In this document: piece after piece, positions 1 through 6,521 of the stretch | How the letters are laid out: every line of letters begins with the position of its first letter | How positions within the stretch are numbered: the first letter of the stretch is position 1 | DNA from: Acetobacteraceae bacterium | GTDB lineage: Bacteria; Pseudomonadota; Alphaproteobacteria; Acetobacterales; Acetobacteraceae | Direction of reading: 5' to 3' | Length of the DNA: 12,353 bases | Assembly (NCBI GenBank): GCA_030039695.1 | Contig: JASHVB010000414.1 | Coordinates: 1 to 12,353, forward strand | The notes under the pieces: generated by a model | What the model saw: the letters and a program-made list of their open reading frames with translations, nothing else | The model's database searches: none | Told to the model about the DNA's origin: nothing | Made by a program: the position numbers and the translations under genes

Positions 1-838
1 CGATGCTGACGCGGCGCCCAATCTTTTCCGAGAGCGCGCCGAAGAAGATGCCGCCCAGGATCGCGCCCGCATTATAGATAAGTGCGATGGTAGTTATCGT
101 CGAGTGCGAGAATTGGTGTTGCACTGAGAGGAAGGCGCTCGGATAGAGATCCTGCGTGCCGTGGCTAAAGAAGTTGAATGCAGTCATCATCACGACGGCC
201 CAGATCATAAGGCCGAGATGATTGCGCAAGACCATGCCGATACCCGGTTGCGGTTCGGATTTACGCATCAGCCAGTCCGGGCTTTCCGGTACGCTGGTAC
301 GAAGATAGATCACGAGCAGCGCCGGCAAGCCACCAATCATGAACATGCCGCGCCAGCCAACGAGCGGAAAGAAGATGCCGAAAACAATCGCAGCCAGGAA
401 GTAGCCGCTCGGATAGCCCGCCTGCAGCAGGCCGGAGACCCAGCCACGCCAGCCCACTGGGATCGACTCCATCGCCAGCGAGGCACCGATGCCCCACTCC
501 CCGCCCATGGCGATCCCGAATAGAGCACGCAGAACCATAAAACTGAGTAGCGTCGGTGCAAGACCGGAGAAGAACTCTAAGACCGCGAAGCAGAGCACAT
601 TGGAGATTAACACTGGCCGACGCCCATAGCGATCAGCCAACCGGCCAAAGAAGAAGGCGCCGACCGGGCGCATGGCCAGAGTAAGGGTGATGGCGAGTGT
701 CATTGTGGTCAGGCTGGCGCCGAATGTCCGGGCGACGTCGCTCAGAACGAAGATCAGCACGAAGAAGTCGAATGAATCGAGCATCCACCCCAGGTAGGCG
801 GCCACAACCACATTACGCGCCCGTGTTGTTTCGGTCAT
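1..838 (-). CDS. MFS carboxylate:H+ symporter, SHS (NanT/Jen1) type; 3' part beyond window
   Basis: Inner-membrane proton symporter, probably for a monocarboxylate or similar organic acid; the exact substrate cannot be read. The first 279 codons are present and the frame runs open off the left edge; full members have about 400-450 residues. Visible signatures are GWMLDSFDFF (residues 18-26), the MFS motif A GRLADRYGRR (65-74), GGEWGIGASLAMES (112-124), and NFFSHGTQDLYPS (222-234). The last fits the Jen1-family signature N-x-x-[S/T]-H-x-[S/T]-Q-D (family knowledge), which points to the sialate/lactate subfamily rather than aromatic-acid transporters. The ATG is preceded by GGGAGGAGGG about 10 bases upstream. 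It is divergent from the atz operon with about 1 kb between them, so a functional link is unproven. Confidence 0.9.
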   Translation of the reverse strand, partial: MTETTRARNVVVAAYLGWMLDSFDFFVLIFVLSDVARTFGASLTTMTLAITLTLAMRPVGAFFFGRLADRYGRRPVLISNVLCFAVLEFFSGLAPTLLSFMVLRALFGIAMGGEWGIGASLAMESIPVGWRGWVSGLLQAGYPSGYFLAAIVFGIFFPLVGWRGMFMIGGLPALLVIYLRTSVPESPDWLMRKSEPQPGIGMVLRNHLGLMIWAVVMMTAFNFFSHGTQDLYPSAFLSVQHQFSHSTITTIALIYNAGAILGGIFFGALSEKIGRRVSI

Positions 839-873
839 TGCTATTTCCCTCCTCCCGCAACCGGGAAAATTAC

Positions 874-908
874 AAGTGTTGAAACTTTACCCGCACGAGC
901 GATCGTGC
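874..908 (-). promoter_or_regulatory. Possible operator region upstream of the MFS gene (two palindromes)
   Basis: Two dyads lie 36-70 bases upstream of the permease start. AAGTGTTGAAACTT (874-887) is palindromic at 10 of 14 positions. GCACGAGCGATCGTGC (893-908) has perfect 6-base arms around GCGA. The local AT-rich patch at 865-890 is where a promoter would be expected, but I could not assign a convincing -35/-10 pair. Operator function is inference from symmetry and position only. Confidence 0.22.
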
Positions 909-1247
909 CGTGATCCATGTCAGCCGAAGCGTTTCGCTCGGTTCCGATTGCTACCCGGCGGCAAGTAGGATTCCGCGGGAACGCTGGGGCTCCCCAGAGA
1001 GCTTTCGTGACTTCTGGCATCGCCATCTTGAATATCCAGAATGACATGTCGGTCCCGGGGAGTACTTCGGTGGGCTCGCTGGCTCCGACAGTTCCTTATG
1101 CGCATCGCCCATCCACTCTGCCGCGTCGCGACCGAACGGGTGGAACTGTGCGGGTCGTTTCTGCACGGCAATCTGCTCGCGAAAACGAACCCTGCCGCGG
1201 TCAAGCACAACAGGCCCCGTACGATACGGAGGCGCGGACGTCTGCGG

Positions 1248-1261
1248 TTGATCCAAATCAA
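1248..1261. promoter_or_regulatory. FNR/ANR/FixK-type box (TTGAT-N4-ATCAA)
   Basis: TTGATCCAAATCAA matches the FNR/ANR consensus TTGAT-N4-ATCAA exactly; the consensus is family knowledge. It lies 410 bases before the MFS gene and about 630 before atzF, far for either. On the minus strand a partial -10 (TATCGT, 1226-1221) sits near the spacing expected for a class II FNR site, so leftward transcription toward the permease is the better guess. A rightward transcript would meet the hairpin at 1346-1380. A perfect 10-base match is unlikely but not impossible by chance in 12 kb. Confidence 0.35.
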
Positions 1262-1345
1262 TGGTGGACGCTAGTTAATCTGAGGCCAATCAAAGCGCCG
1301 GATGCTGGCTCAGCTCGGCTGCCGTCCATCAACGCCGCGTTCGAA

Positions 1346-1380
1346 GGTCGAGCGTGCGGTGTCACGCTCGACCCGATTTT
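1346..1380 (+). terminator. Terminator-like hairpin with 11-bp perfect stem
   Basis: GGTCGAGCGTG (1346-1356) and CACGCTCGACC (1363-1373) form a perfect 11-base-pair stem around the loop CGGTGT, followed by CGATTTT. The T tract is short (four) and lies on the plus side only, so termination of rightward transcription fits best. No recognisable plus-strand gene ends just upstream. It may therefore end an unannotated small RNA, a lost gene, or simply insulate the atz operon. Confidence 0.45.
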
Positions 1381-1572
1381 CAGGTTGAAACGGTCGCGTC
1401 ACCGTCCGTCCTGAACGTCGTCCTATACATCAGCGCGGATTGCAGGGAGCCCGGCGTAACGGCAGCCGGGAGGCATTCCGTGCGAGTCGGTCTTGCAGCT
1501 CCTACCGAAACCGCCGTGGTCCGGGATCATCGCTGCGAATCGCGCCGCATTTGCGCCGCCCGACAGATGACC

Positions 1573-1588
1573 TGGTTCGGTGATTGCA
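1573..1588 (+). promoter_or_regulatory. Candidate sigma-54 promoter (-24/-12) for the atz operon
   Basis: TGGTTCGGTGATTGCA has the invariant GG-N10-GC spacing and matches 10 of the 12 defined positions of the sigma-54 consensus TGGCACG-N4-TTGCA. Transcription would begin near 1599, giving a long leader of about 290 bases before atzF. I saw no convincing paired NtrC sites (TGCACC-N5-GGTGCA) upstream. Support comes from the stronger match before biuH and from the nitrogen-scavenging role of the operon. Confidence 0.4.
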
Positions 1589-1595
1589 CGCTGTC

Positions 1596-1611
1596 TGGCC
1601 TGTATCCTGCA
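1596..1611 (+). promoter_or_regulatory. Second, weaker sigma-54-like site
   Basis: TGGCCTGTATCCTGCA, 23 bases downstream of the first candidate, also keeps GG-N10-GC and matches 9 of 12 consensus positions. GG-N10-GC occurs often by chance in GC-rich DNA, so this may be coincidental or a minor overlapping start (about 1622). Confidence 0.22.
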
Positions 1612-1782
1612 TAGAGCGGCATGCACGGCGCCGCGAATGCGTTTCCCCACGGCACGTTGCCGCGTCACTAGGCTCCTTGCCCGCGAAATGAGCATGACAT
1701 GCAACGCCACCAAGCTTCGCAGCGGATTGATCATCGACGGACCGCGCGATGCAAACGAATGACGTTGGTTGAGACCGTTACC

Positions 1783-1893
1783 ATGCCGTATCCTCTGTGG
1801 ACAGCGCCGGCGGCGGGTGATGTCGTCCATCGCGCGCCGGGGTGGACTCTCGTGCATCCGAACGGCCACATCGACCTGCGGAACACCGCGTGA
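1783..1893 (+). CDS. Short coding-like leader ORF overlapping the atzF start (GTGA)
   Basis: A 36-residue ORF (or 44 residues from the ATG at 1759) begins MPYPLWTAPAAGDVV and ends LRNTA. I do not recognise it. By hand count about three quarters of its codons end in G or C, against fewer than half in the competing frame that would extend atzF upstream to 1842. Its stop TGA (1891-1893) overlaps the GTG at 1890, the same 4-base arrangement used between other genes here, so it could couple translation into atzF. No Shine-Dalgarno is seen before either ATG. It could be the tail of a lost upstream gene rather than a true leader peptide. Confidence 0.3.
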   Translation: MPYPLWTAPAAGDVVHRAPGWTLVHPNGHIDLRNTA

Positions 1894-3593
1894 CACCTCT
1901 CGAGGCCGCCGAAGCGGCCATCGCCGCGGACCATCGGCACAACGATCCGGCGATCTGGATTGCGCGGGTGCCCGACGACGCAGTCGTAGCGCGGGCTCGT
2001 GAACTGCAAAATGAAGGCACGCGCGACCGGCCGCTTTGGGGCGTGCCGTTCGCGATAAAGGATAACATCGACATAGCTGGAATGCCGACAACCGCTGCCT
2101 GTCCTGGCTTTTCCTATTTCGCGCTGTCCACCGCACCCGCGGTGCAGCGCCTGCTGGATGCCGGTGCACTGCTGCTGGGGAAGACCAACCTGGATCAGTT
2201 CGCCACTGGGCTGGTCGGCACGCGCAGCCCGTACGGCGTGCCGCGCAACGTGTTCGACGCATCACGCGTGCCTGGCGGGTCGTCGTCCGGATCCGGGTGC
2301 GCGGTGGCGGCCGGGATTGTTCCCTTTGCGCTCGGCACAGACACAGCGGGTTCTGGCCGCGTCCCGGCCGCGTTCGGCAACATTGTCGGGCTGAAGCCGA
2401 CACTGGGCAGCGTTTCGACCTGCGGTGTGGTGCCAGCATGCCGGTCGGTCGACACAGTCTCCGTGCTGGCCCGCTCGGTCGACGAGACGCTGCGCGTGCA
2501 ACGCGTCATCACAGGATACGACGACGACGACCCGTATTCGCGCCGGTCGCCCTTCGCACACCTGCGCCGATGCCCTGCGCCACCCCACGCGCGTATCGCG
2601 ATGGGCAATGTGGCACCGTTATGCGATCCTGACATCGCCGCGACATTCCAACAGATCGGCGCCGCGCTCGGAGCGAGCATCATTGATGTCGCCCCGTTCC
2701 TGGAGATCGCGCGTTTGCTCTACGACGGTCCCTGGGTCGCCGAGCGCGCAACCGTACTGTTGCCGGTACTGGAAAGACGGCCCGACATTCTGTTTCCGGT
2801 AACACGGACAATCCTCGAATCCGGCTTGTCGCGCTCGGCCACCGATGCGTTTGCTACGTTCCACCGTCTTGCCGAAGTGTGCCGCCTGGCGGAACGCATG
2901 TTCTCCGAATTCGATGCGCTGCTGCTGCCGACCGCACCATTCTGCCCGACGCTCGAGGCGGTGGCCGACGATCCCCTTGGGCCGAACCGCCGCCTCGGCG
3001 CACTGACGAATTTCATCAATCTGTGCGACCTCGCCGGATACGCCGTGCCGATCGGGTTCGGCACCGACGGTTTGCCTGTAGGCGCGACGCTACTTGGGCC
3101 TGCGTGGTCGGAAGGTCGACTCGCAGGATTGGCCGATGCACTGCATCGGCGTTTCACCACAACCGTCGGCGCGACAAAGATCGCGTTGCCGCCGGCCGAC
3201 CCCGCCGATGGGCTCGCATCGGACGAAACCGAGTTGTTCTGCGTTGACGCATACATGAGCGGTCTGTCGCTGAACGATCAGCTCCGAACCCTTGGTGGAC
3301 GTTTTCTCCGAGCCACATTCACCAAACCGGCGTATCGCCTGTACGCACTGGGCAATCGCGCAGGCATGTTGCGCGCCGTTGAGGGGGCTGCACTCGCTGG
3401 CGAAGTTTGGGCTCTCCCTACAACGTCAATAGGCAGTCTTTTTTCTTCCGTGCCGCCGCCGCTTGGTTTTGGCTCAATCGAGCTGCAAGACGGGTTGTGC
3501 CTCGGCGTCCTGGCGGAAAGCGCCGGAATCGCCGGCGCGCGCGACATCACGAGGTTCGGCGGGTGGCGCGCCTGGCTGGAGGCAAATCAATGA
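1890..3593 (+). CDS. atzF: Allophanate hydrolase AtzF (amidase domain plus C-terminal AH_C domain)
   Basis: Cytoplasmic; splits allophanate (urea-1-carboxylate) to ammonia and CO2, the last step of biuret/cyanuric acid use. Residues about 45-420 are an amidase-signature domain with the Ser-cisSer-Lys triad K57 (FAIKDNID), S131 (GGSSSGSG) and S155 (TDTAGSGR). The spacings of 74 and 24 equal those of AtzF K91/S165/S189 in Pseudomonas sp. ADP (recalled). Residues about 445-567 form the allophanate-hydrolase C-terminal domain, with SGLSLNDQL, YRLYAL and FGGWRAWL. I chose GTG 1890 because it overlaps the leader ORF stop; GTG 1842 would add 16 poorly coding residues, and a TGA at 1818 blocks anything earlier. 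Either way it is 18-34 residues shorter at the N terminus than ADP AtzF. Next gene overlaps by ATGA. Confidence 0.93.
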   Translation: MTPLEAAEAAIAADHRHNDPAIWIARVPDDAVVARARELQNEGTRDRPLWGVPFAIKDNIDIAGMPTTAACPGFSYFALSTAPAVQRLLDAGALLLGKTNLDQFATGLVGTRSPYGVPRNVFDASRVPGGSSSGSGCAVAAGIVPFALGTDTAGSGRVPAAFGNIVGLKPTLGSVSTCGVVPACRSVDTVSVLARSVDETLRVQRVITGYDDDDPYSRRSPFAHLRRCPAPPHARIAMGNVAPLCDPDIAATFQQIGAALGASIIDVAPFLEIARLLYDGPWVAERATVLLPVLERRPDILFPVTRTILESGLSRSATDAFATFHRLAEVCRLAERMFSEFDALLLPTAPFCPTLEAVADDPLGPNRRLGALTNFINLCDLAGYAVPIGFGTDGLPVGATLLGPAWSEGRLAGLADALHRRFTTTVGATKIALPPADPADGLASDETELFCVDAYMSGLSLNDQLRTLGGRFLRATFTKPAYRLYALGNRAGMLRAVEGAALAGEVWALPTTSIGSLFSSVPPPLGFGSIELQDGLCLGVLAESAGIAGARDITRFGGWRAWLEANQ

Positions 3594-3772
3594 ACGACAA
3601 GGAACTCGATGAATTCATCACCGCCGGCGCTGCCCTGCTAGGCATAGCGATTGCGATCGAGTGGCAGCCGGCGATCCGCATGCACCTGGCGGCTTCGCTC
3701 ATCCAGGCCGCAGCGGTGGTCGACTTTCCGCTGCCGGATGAAGCTGAGCCGGCTTGGGTCTTCCGGCCATGA
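3590..3772 (+). CDS. atzG: AtzG, DUF4089 small subunit of the AtzE amidase
   Basis: A 60-residue protein of the DUF4089 family, which pairs with AtzE in a heterotetramer, stabilises it and contributes to its active site (known for the Pseudomonas ADP proteins). The sequence shows the family's helical core, with ITAGAALLGIAI, WQPAIRMHLAA and the acidic, hydrophobic tail VVDFPLPDEAEPAW. The start ATG overlaps the atzF stop as ATGA and has a GGAGG 7 bases upstream. Its own stop overlaps the atzE start in the same way. Placement directly before atzE and the length both fit AtzG. It is easily missed because a longer, earlier start exists in the same frame inside atzF. Confidence 0.9.
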   Translation: MNDKELDEFITAGAALLGIAIAIEWQPAIRMHLAASLIQAAAVVDFPLPDEAEPAWVFRP

Positions 3773-5154
3773 AACCCGCTTCCGCTATTGCCGCTGACGT
3801 CGTCGCTCGCCGCGTTCGCGCGGTGGACGTGATCGACTCGGCATTGCACCGCATCGAGGCGTGGAACCCGCGGTTGAACGCGTTCACCGCCATCACCGCG
3901 ACGCGCGCCAAGGCGCGCGCGGCCACGATAGATGCGGACATCGCAGCCGGTCGCCCAGTGGGTCTTCTCGCAGGTGTCCCCTTCGCGGTGAAGAACCTGA
4001 TCGACATCGCCGGATTGCCGACACTCGCCGGCGCGCGCATCAACCGCGATCATCCGCCAGCCACGCACGATGCTACGCTGGTGGCGCGGCTGGAGAGAGC
4101 CGGTGCAGTGCTGGTCGGCGCACTGAACATGGGCGAATATGCTTACGACTTCACGGGCGAGAATGCGCACGACGGCCCATCGCGCAATCCGCACAACCTG
4201 ATGCATATGAGCGGTGGTTCGTCCGGCGGATCGGGCAGCGCGGTCGGCCGGGGCATGGTGCCGCTCGCGCTCGGCTCAGACACCAACGGCTCGATCCGCG
4301 TGCCGTCATCATTCTGTGGGGTCTTCGGATTGAAGCCAACCTTTGGGCGGCTGTCGCGCGCTGGCAGCTTTCCGTTCGTAGCCAGCCTGGATCATCTCGG
4401 GCCGCTCGCGCGCACGACGCAGGACCTCGCGCTCGCCTACGACGCCATGCAGGGCGCCGATCCGTTCGATCCGGTTTGTGCCGATCGCCCCGCTGAACCG
4501 GTGTACCCGACGCTGCACAACGGCATCGCCGGCCTGCGCATCGTACGCGCCGGCGGATACTTTCGCGCTGGCGCCGCGCCGGAGGTGCTGGCCGCGCTGG
4601 ACTCGGTTGCCACCGCTTTGGGCGTGTCGCGTGAGGTCGAAATCCCCGAGGCCGCGCGTGCCCGCGCCGCCGCCTATGTCATCACCGCCAGCGAAGGCGC
4701 CGCGCTGCACTTGCAGCGTTTGCGCACGCGCGCGGCGGATTTCGACCCCGAAGTACGCGACCGGCTGATCGCAGGCGCACTGCTGCCGGCATCGGTGGTG
4801 GCGCAGGCCCAGAAGTTCCGCCGCTGGTACCGTGATGCGCTTCGATACGTCTTCGGCAACGTGGACGCGATCCTGGCGCCGGCCACACCCTGCGTCGCGC
4901 CGCTGATCGGGCAGAAGACGTTCATGCTGGATGGCAAGGAAGTGCCGCTGAGGCCGAATATCGGCATCTACACCCAGCCGATCTCGTTCATCGGATTACC
5001 AGTCGTCGCCGTGCCGGTCATGACGGATCGTGGCCTCCCCACTGCTGTCCAGATCATCGCCGCACCCTGGCGCGAAGACGTGTCGCTGTGCATCGCTCAG
5101 GCGCTAGAAACGGCCGGGATCGCACGTGCGCCAGAGCCACCGGAGGTGTCTTGA
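3769..5154 (+). CDS. atzE: AtzE-type amidase (1-carboxybiuret hydrolase, large subunit)
   Basis: Amidase-signature hydrolase; in the ADP pathway AtzE with AtzG removes an amine from 1-carboxybiuret to give 1,3-dicarboxyurea. 461 residues, close to the family's usual length. The Ser-cisSer-Lys triad is K75 (FAVKNLIDIAG), S151 (SGGSSGGSGSA) and S175 (SDTNGSIRVP). A substrate-facing segment, YTQPISFIGLPVVAVPV, lies near residues 403-419. The start is the ATG at 3769 overlapping the atzG stop; a TTG 15 bases earlier lacks support. No clear Shine-Dalgarno is present, so translation probably depends on coupling. Since atzD is absent here, the natural substrate may be another carboxylated or substituted ureido compound (inference). 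Confidence 0.9.
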   Translation: MKPASAIAADVVARRVRAVDVIDSALHRIEAWNPRLNAFTAITATRAKARAATIDADIAAGRPVGLLAGVPFAVKNLIDIAGLPTLAGARINRDHPPATHDATLVARLERAGAVLVGALNMGEYAYDFTGENAHDGPSRNPHNLMHMSGGSSGGSGSAVGRGMVPLALGSDTNGSIRVPSSFCGVFGLKPTFGRLSRAGSFPFVASLDHLGPLARTTQDLALAYDAMQGADPFDPVCADRPAEPVYPTLHNGIAGLRIVRAGGYFRAGAAPEVLAALDSVATALGVSREVEIPEAARARAAAYVITASEGAALHLQRLRTRAADFDPEVRDRLIAGALLPASVVAQAQKFRRWYRDALRYVFGNVDAILAPATPCVAPLIGQKTFMLDGKEVPLRPNIGIYTQPISFIGLPVVAVPVMTDRGLPTAVQIIAAPWREDVSLCIAQALETAGIARAPEPPEVS

Positions 5155-5158
5155 CCGC

Positions 5159-5539
5159 ATGGAGATCAACCTGCCCGCCGTGGTTGCCGAAGTGGAGGCC
5201 GCATTCTTCTGCTATGAAACGGCGCTGATGGCGAACGACACCGCCGCGCTCCAGGCCCTCTTCTGGGAAAGCAAGCTGACGATCCGATACGGCATCAACG
5301 AGAACCTGCTCGGCTGGGAGGAAATTGGCGCGTTCCGCGCGGCTCGCTCGGCGGTTGGATTGGCGCGCATGCTGTCGCGCACCGTGATCACGACCTTTGG
5401 TCATGACTTCGCCACCGCCTCCACCTTGTTCTTCCGCGAGAGTGCGCCCGGAAAGATCGGCCGTCAGATGCAGACCTGGGCGCGCATGCCGGAAGGCTGG
5501 CGGGTGGTCGCTGCGCATGTGAGCATGATTGACGACTGA
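5159..5539 (+). CDS. atzH: AtzH (DUF3225, SnoaL-like; HpxZ-like) 1,3-dicarboxyurea amidase
   Basis: A 126-residue cone-fold protein of DUF3225 (AtzH/HpxZ). AtzH has been reported to convert 1,3-dicarboxyurea, the AtzE product, to allophanate, with Tyr22 and Arg46 needed. Here Y19 (FFCYETAL) and R43 (KLTIRYG) keep exactly that 24-residue spacing, which I take as good evidence for the AtzH group. Further family traits are FWESKLTIRYG, a central LSRTVITTFGHDFAT and the C-terminal GRQMQTWARMPEGWRVVAAHVS. The start ATG is 4 bases after the atzE stop, with GGAGG 12 bases upstream, slightly far. The related HpxZ belongs to oxalurate catabolism, an alternative, but the atzG-E-H-F context favours AtzH. 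Confidence 0.88.
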   Translation: MEINLPAVVAEVEAAFFCYETALMANDTAALQALFWESKLTIRYGINENLLGWEEIGAFRAARSAVGLARMLSRTVITTFGHDFATASTLFFRESAPGKIGRQMQTWARMPEGWRVVAAHVSMIDD

Positions 5540-5635
5540 ACCCCACGAGCACTTGTCGGAACTGGATCGCCCACTCAAAGGGCAAAAGAACAGAAGTCCG
5601 GACCAACCATGCATCTCCGCCGCTGCTGGTTCGTG

Positions 5636-6019
5636 TCAGCTCCGCAGTCCCGGCGGCCCAAGGCCGACGATGGTGCTATGCTCGACCAAGCAAGGGCTGA
5701 CGATCATATAACCCGGTCCGCGCCAACGCCCCTGGGCTGGATGCAACGCGCTGTCCGCGGAGCGTAGGCGCGCCGCAGTCACCAATGTTAGTTCCCGGGC
5801 GGGCGAGAACGAGACGCAGGCATTGTCGCCACGATCCTGCATGCCACCGGAGCACACGTATGCGCCGAGGACAAAGCCGACGTCGCCGCGTATGGCCGCT
5901 ATGACGGCTGCGCTGCATTCTTGTCCTGACCGAGCAGCCAACGAGGGCGCGTCCGTGCACCCGTCCCCCGCCGCGCCTAAGTTGGCAGCGACCTGATACA
6001 GCGCGCACGGCGGCGCCAT
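5636..6019 (-). CDS. Unrecognised cysteine-containing hypothetical protein (possible pseudogene)
   Basis: I do not recognise this 127-residue ORF, which begins MAPPCALYQVAANLG and ends GLGPPGLRS. Its composition is protein-like rather than the arginine-rich look of a shadow frame, it has six cysteines, and about three quarters of codons end in G or C by hand count. The frame stays open upstream of the ATG through IARRFSWIVATA, which resembles a secretion-signal core but lacks a normal start codon. A GGAGG lies about 30 bases upstream of the ATG, too far. A good sigma-70-like promoter stands upstream at 6075-6104. It could be a real small exported protein with a misplaced start, or a decayed gene with a lost 5' end. 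Confidence 0.3.
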   Translation of the reverse strand: MAPPCALYQVAANLGAAGDGCTDAPSLAARSGQECSAAVIAAIRGDVGFVLGAYVCSGGMQDRGDNACVSFSPARELTLVTAARLRSADSALHPAQGRWRGPGYMIVSPCLVEHSTIVGLGPPGLRS

Positions 6020-6074
6020 CGCTGTCGCGACTATCCAGGAAAACCTCCGAGCTATACCGTTTGCCTAGGTTCAT

Positions 6075-6104
6075 ATTTTAGGCGGAATTAGCCCTCATTG
6101 TCAT
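6075..6104 (-). promoter_or_regulatory. Sigma-70-like promoter reading left
   Basis: On the minus strand ATGACA (6104-6099), an 18-base spacer and TAAAAT (6080-6075) match five of six positions in each box of the sigma-70 consensus. It sits in an AT-rich island within GC-rich DNA and points at the unrecognised ORF ending at 5636. A short dyad, GCCTA/TAGGC (6063-6083), overlaps the -10. Function is inferred from sequence only. Confidence 0.4.
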
Positions 6105-6455
6105 CAATTGCACAAAAGATGGCTTGCTTGCCCGGCTCGTTAAACTCCTGCGGCAGGGTCGCTACTGCTCGCCCCGACACGCTACGCATGCGCGCAAGCC
6201 ATCTGTTTGTACTGCCAGCGGCGCGCCCAAGACCGGACCACGCGCTGCACCAGCATCCGTCTGACACCATCGATGTACCGGGATCGGCACGCTCGGATGT
6301 GGCCGTCCCGCACATGCGCTGGCGGGTAGATAAATCACTGCCACCGCACGTGTTGAAGCGCATTGTCGAAGTCCGCTTGCACGCGCCGACGAGGTGTCGA
6401 GGCACCGCAGCGCCTCGCACCTGGAGGAACGGGAGGCTGGCACCACCTTCGTACA

Positions 6456-6471
6456 TGGCACACGGTTTGCG
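6456..6471 (+). promoter_or_regulatory. Sigma-54 promoter (-24/-12) for the biuret hydrolase-permease unit
   Basis: TGGCACACGGTTTGCG contains TGGCAC-N5-TTGC exactly, with GG-N10-GC spacing; only the bases next to the core (A for G, G for A/T) deviate from the full consensus. Predicted start is near 6482, giving a 40-base leader before the ATG at 6522. A second TGGCAC occurs 18 bases upstream (6438-6443) without a matching -12. One NtrC-like half site TGCACC (6246-6251) and a GGTG-N6-CACC dyad (6393-6406) lie upstream, but no clear paired enhancer. Sigma-54 control implies an enhancer-binding activator such as NtrC, encoded elsewhere. Confidence 0.65.
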
Positions 6472-6521
6472 TCACTGAACACCGCTCATTCGCCACGAAC
6501 ACGCGCAGCAACCAGGGGACC

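Larger units (their letters stand above)
839..1889. other. Long intergenic region between divergent MFS gene and atz operon
   Basis: About 1 kb with no recognisable protein. Open frames on both strands here (for example 917-1414 plus and 951-1256 minus) have no Shine-Dalgarno sequence, no strong third-position GC bias and no family motif I recognise. The region does contain separate signals listed on their own: two dyads (874-908), an FNR-type box (1248-1261), a GC-rich hairpin followed by TTTT (1346-1380), two sigma-54-like sites (1573-1611) and a short coding-like ORF ending at 1893. A further small dyad, CCCGGC/GCCGGG, lies at 1450-1470. No divergent regulator gene is visible where one would be expected. 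Confidence 0.6.
5540..6521. other. Intergenic region between atzH and the biuret hydrolase gene
   Basis: About 980 bases without a recognised gene. It holds one unrecognised coding-like minus ORF (5636-6019) with a sigma-70-like promoter in an AT-rich patch (6040-6120). The right part, 6120-6440, shows only weak frames on both strands without family motifs or Shine-Dalgarno sequences. A strong sigma-54 promoter is at 6456-6471. No terminator hairpin with a T run follows atzH, so some read-through into the next unit is possible. The stretch may be the remains of one or two decayed genes; I could not identify them. Confidence 0.55.

Noticed and set aside
917..1414. 165-codon plus-strand ORF in the first gap
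   Set aside because: No Shine-Dalgarno, no family motif and ordinary codon composition; it also runs through the terminator-like hairpin at 1346-1380.
1423..2439. Long minus-strand open frame of 338 codons opposite the atzF 5' region
   Set aside because: Its right part lies antisense to the clear amidase domain of atzF and is arginine-rich, as expected for a shadow frame. The left part (near 1734) vaguely recalled a LysR N terminus, but no helix-turn-helix pattern appears in any frame.
5636..6019. Polygalacturonase/pectate-lyase-like start (LGAAGDGCTDAPSL)
   Set aside because: The GDGxTD resemblance is confined to a few residues; no beta-helix repeats or following motif are present in 127 residues.
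5676..6074. 132-codon minus-strand ORF starting MNLGKRYSSEV
   Set aside because: Arginine-rich after residue 30, and its ATG lies directly against the -10 box; the overlapping frame ending at 5636 has better coding character.
6246..6406. NtrC enhancer sites upstream of the sigma-54 promoter
   Set aside because: Only a single TGCACC half site and an inverted GGTG-N6-CACC dyad were found; neither fits TGCACC-N5-GGTGCA, so I do not annotate enhancer sites.
6098..6478. Possible AraC-type regulator remnant (LPPHVLKRIVE)
   Set aside because: The short stretch resembles the start of an AraC DNA-binding domain, but no second helix-turn-helix segment such as the SPHHFARLF-type motif follows in any frame, so the match is too weak.
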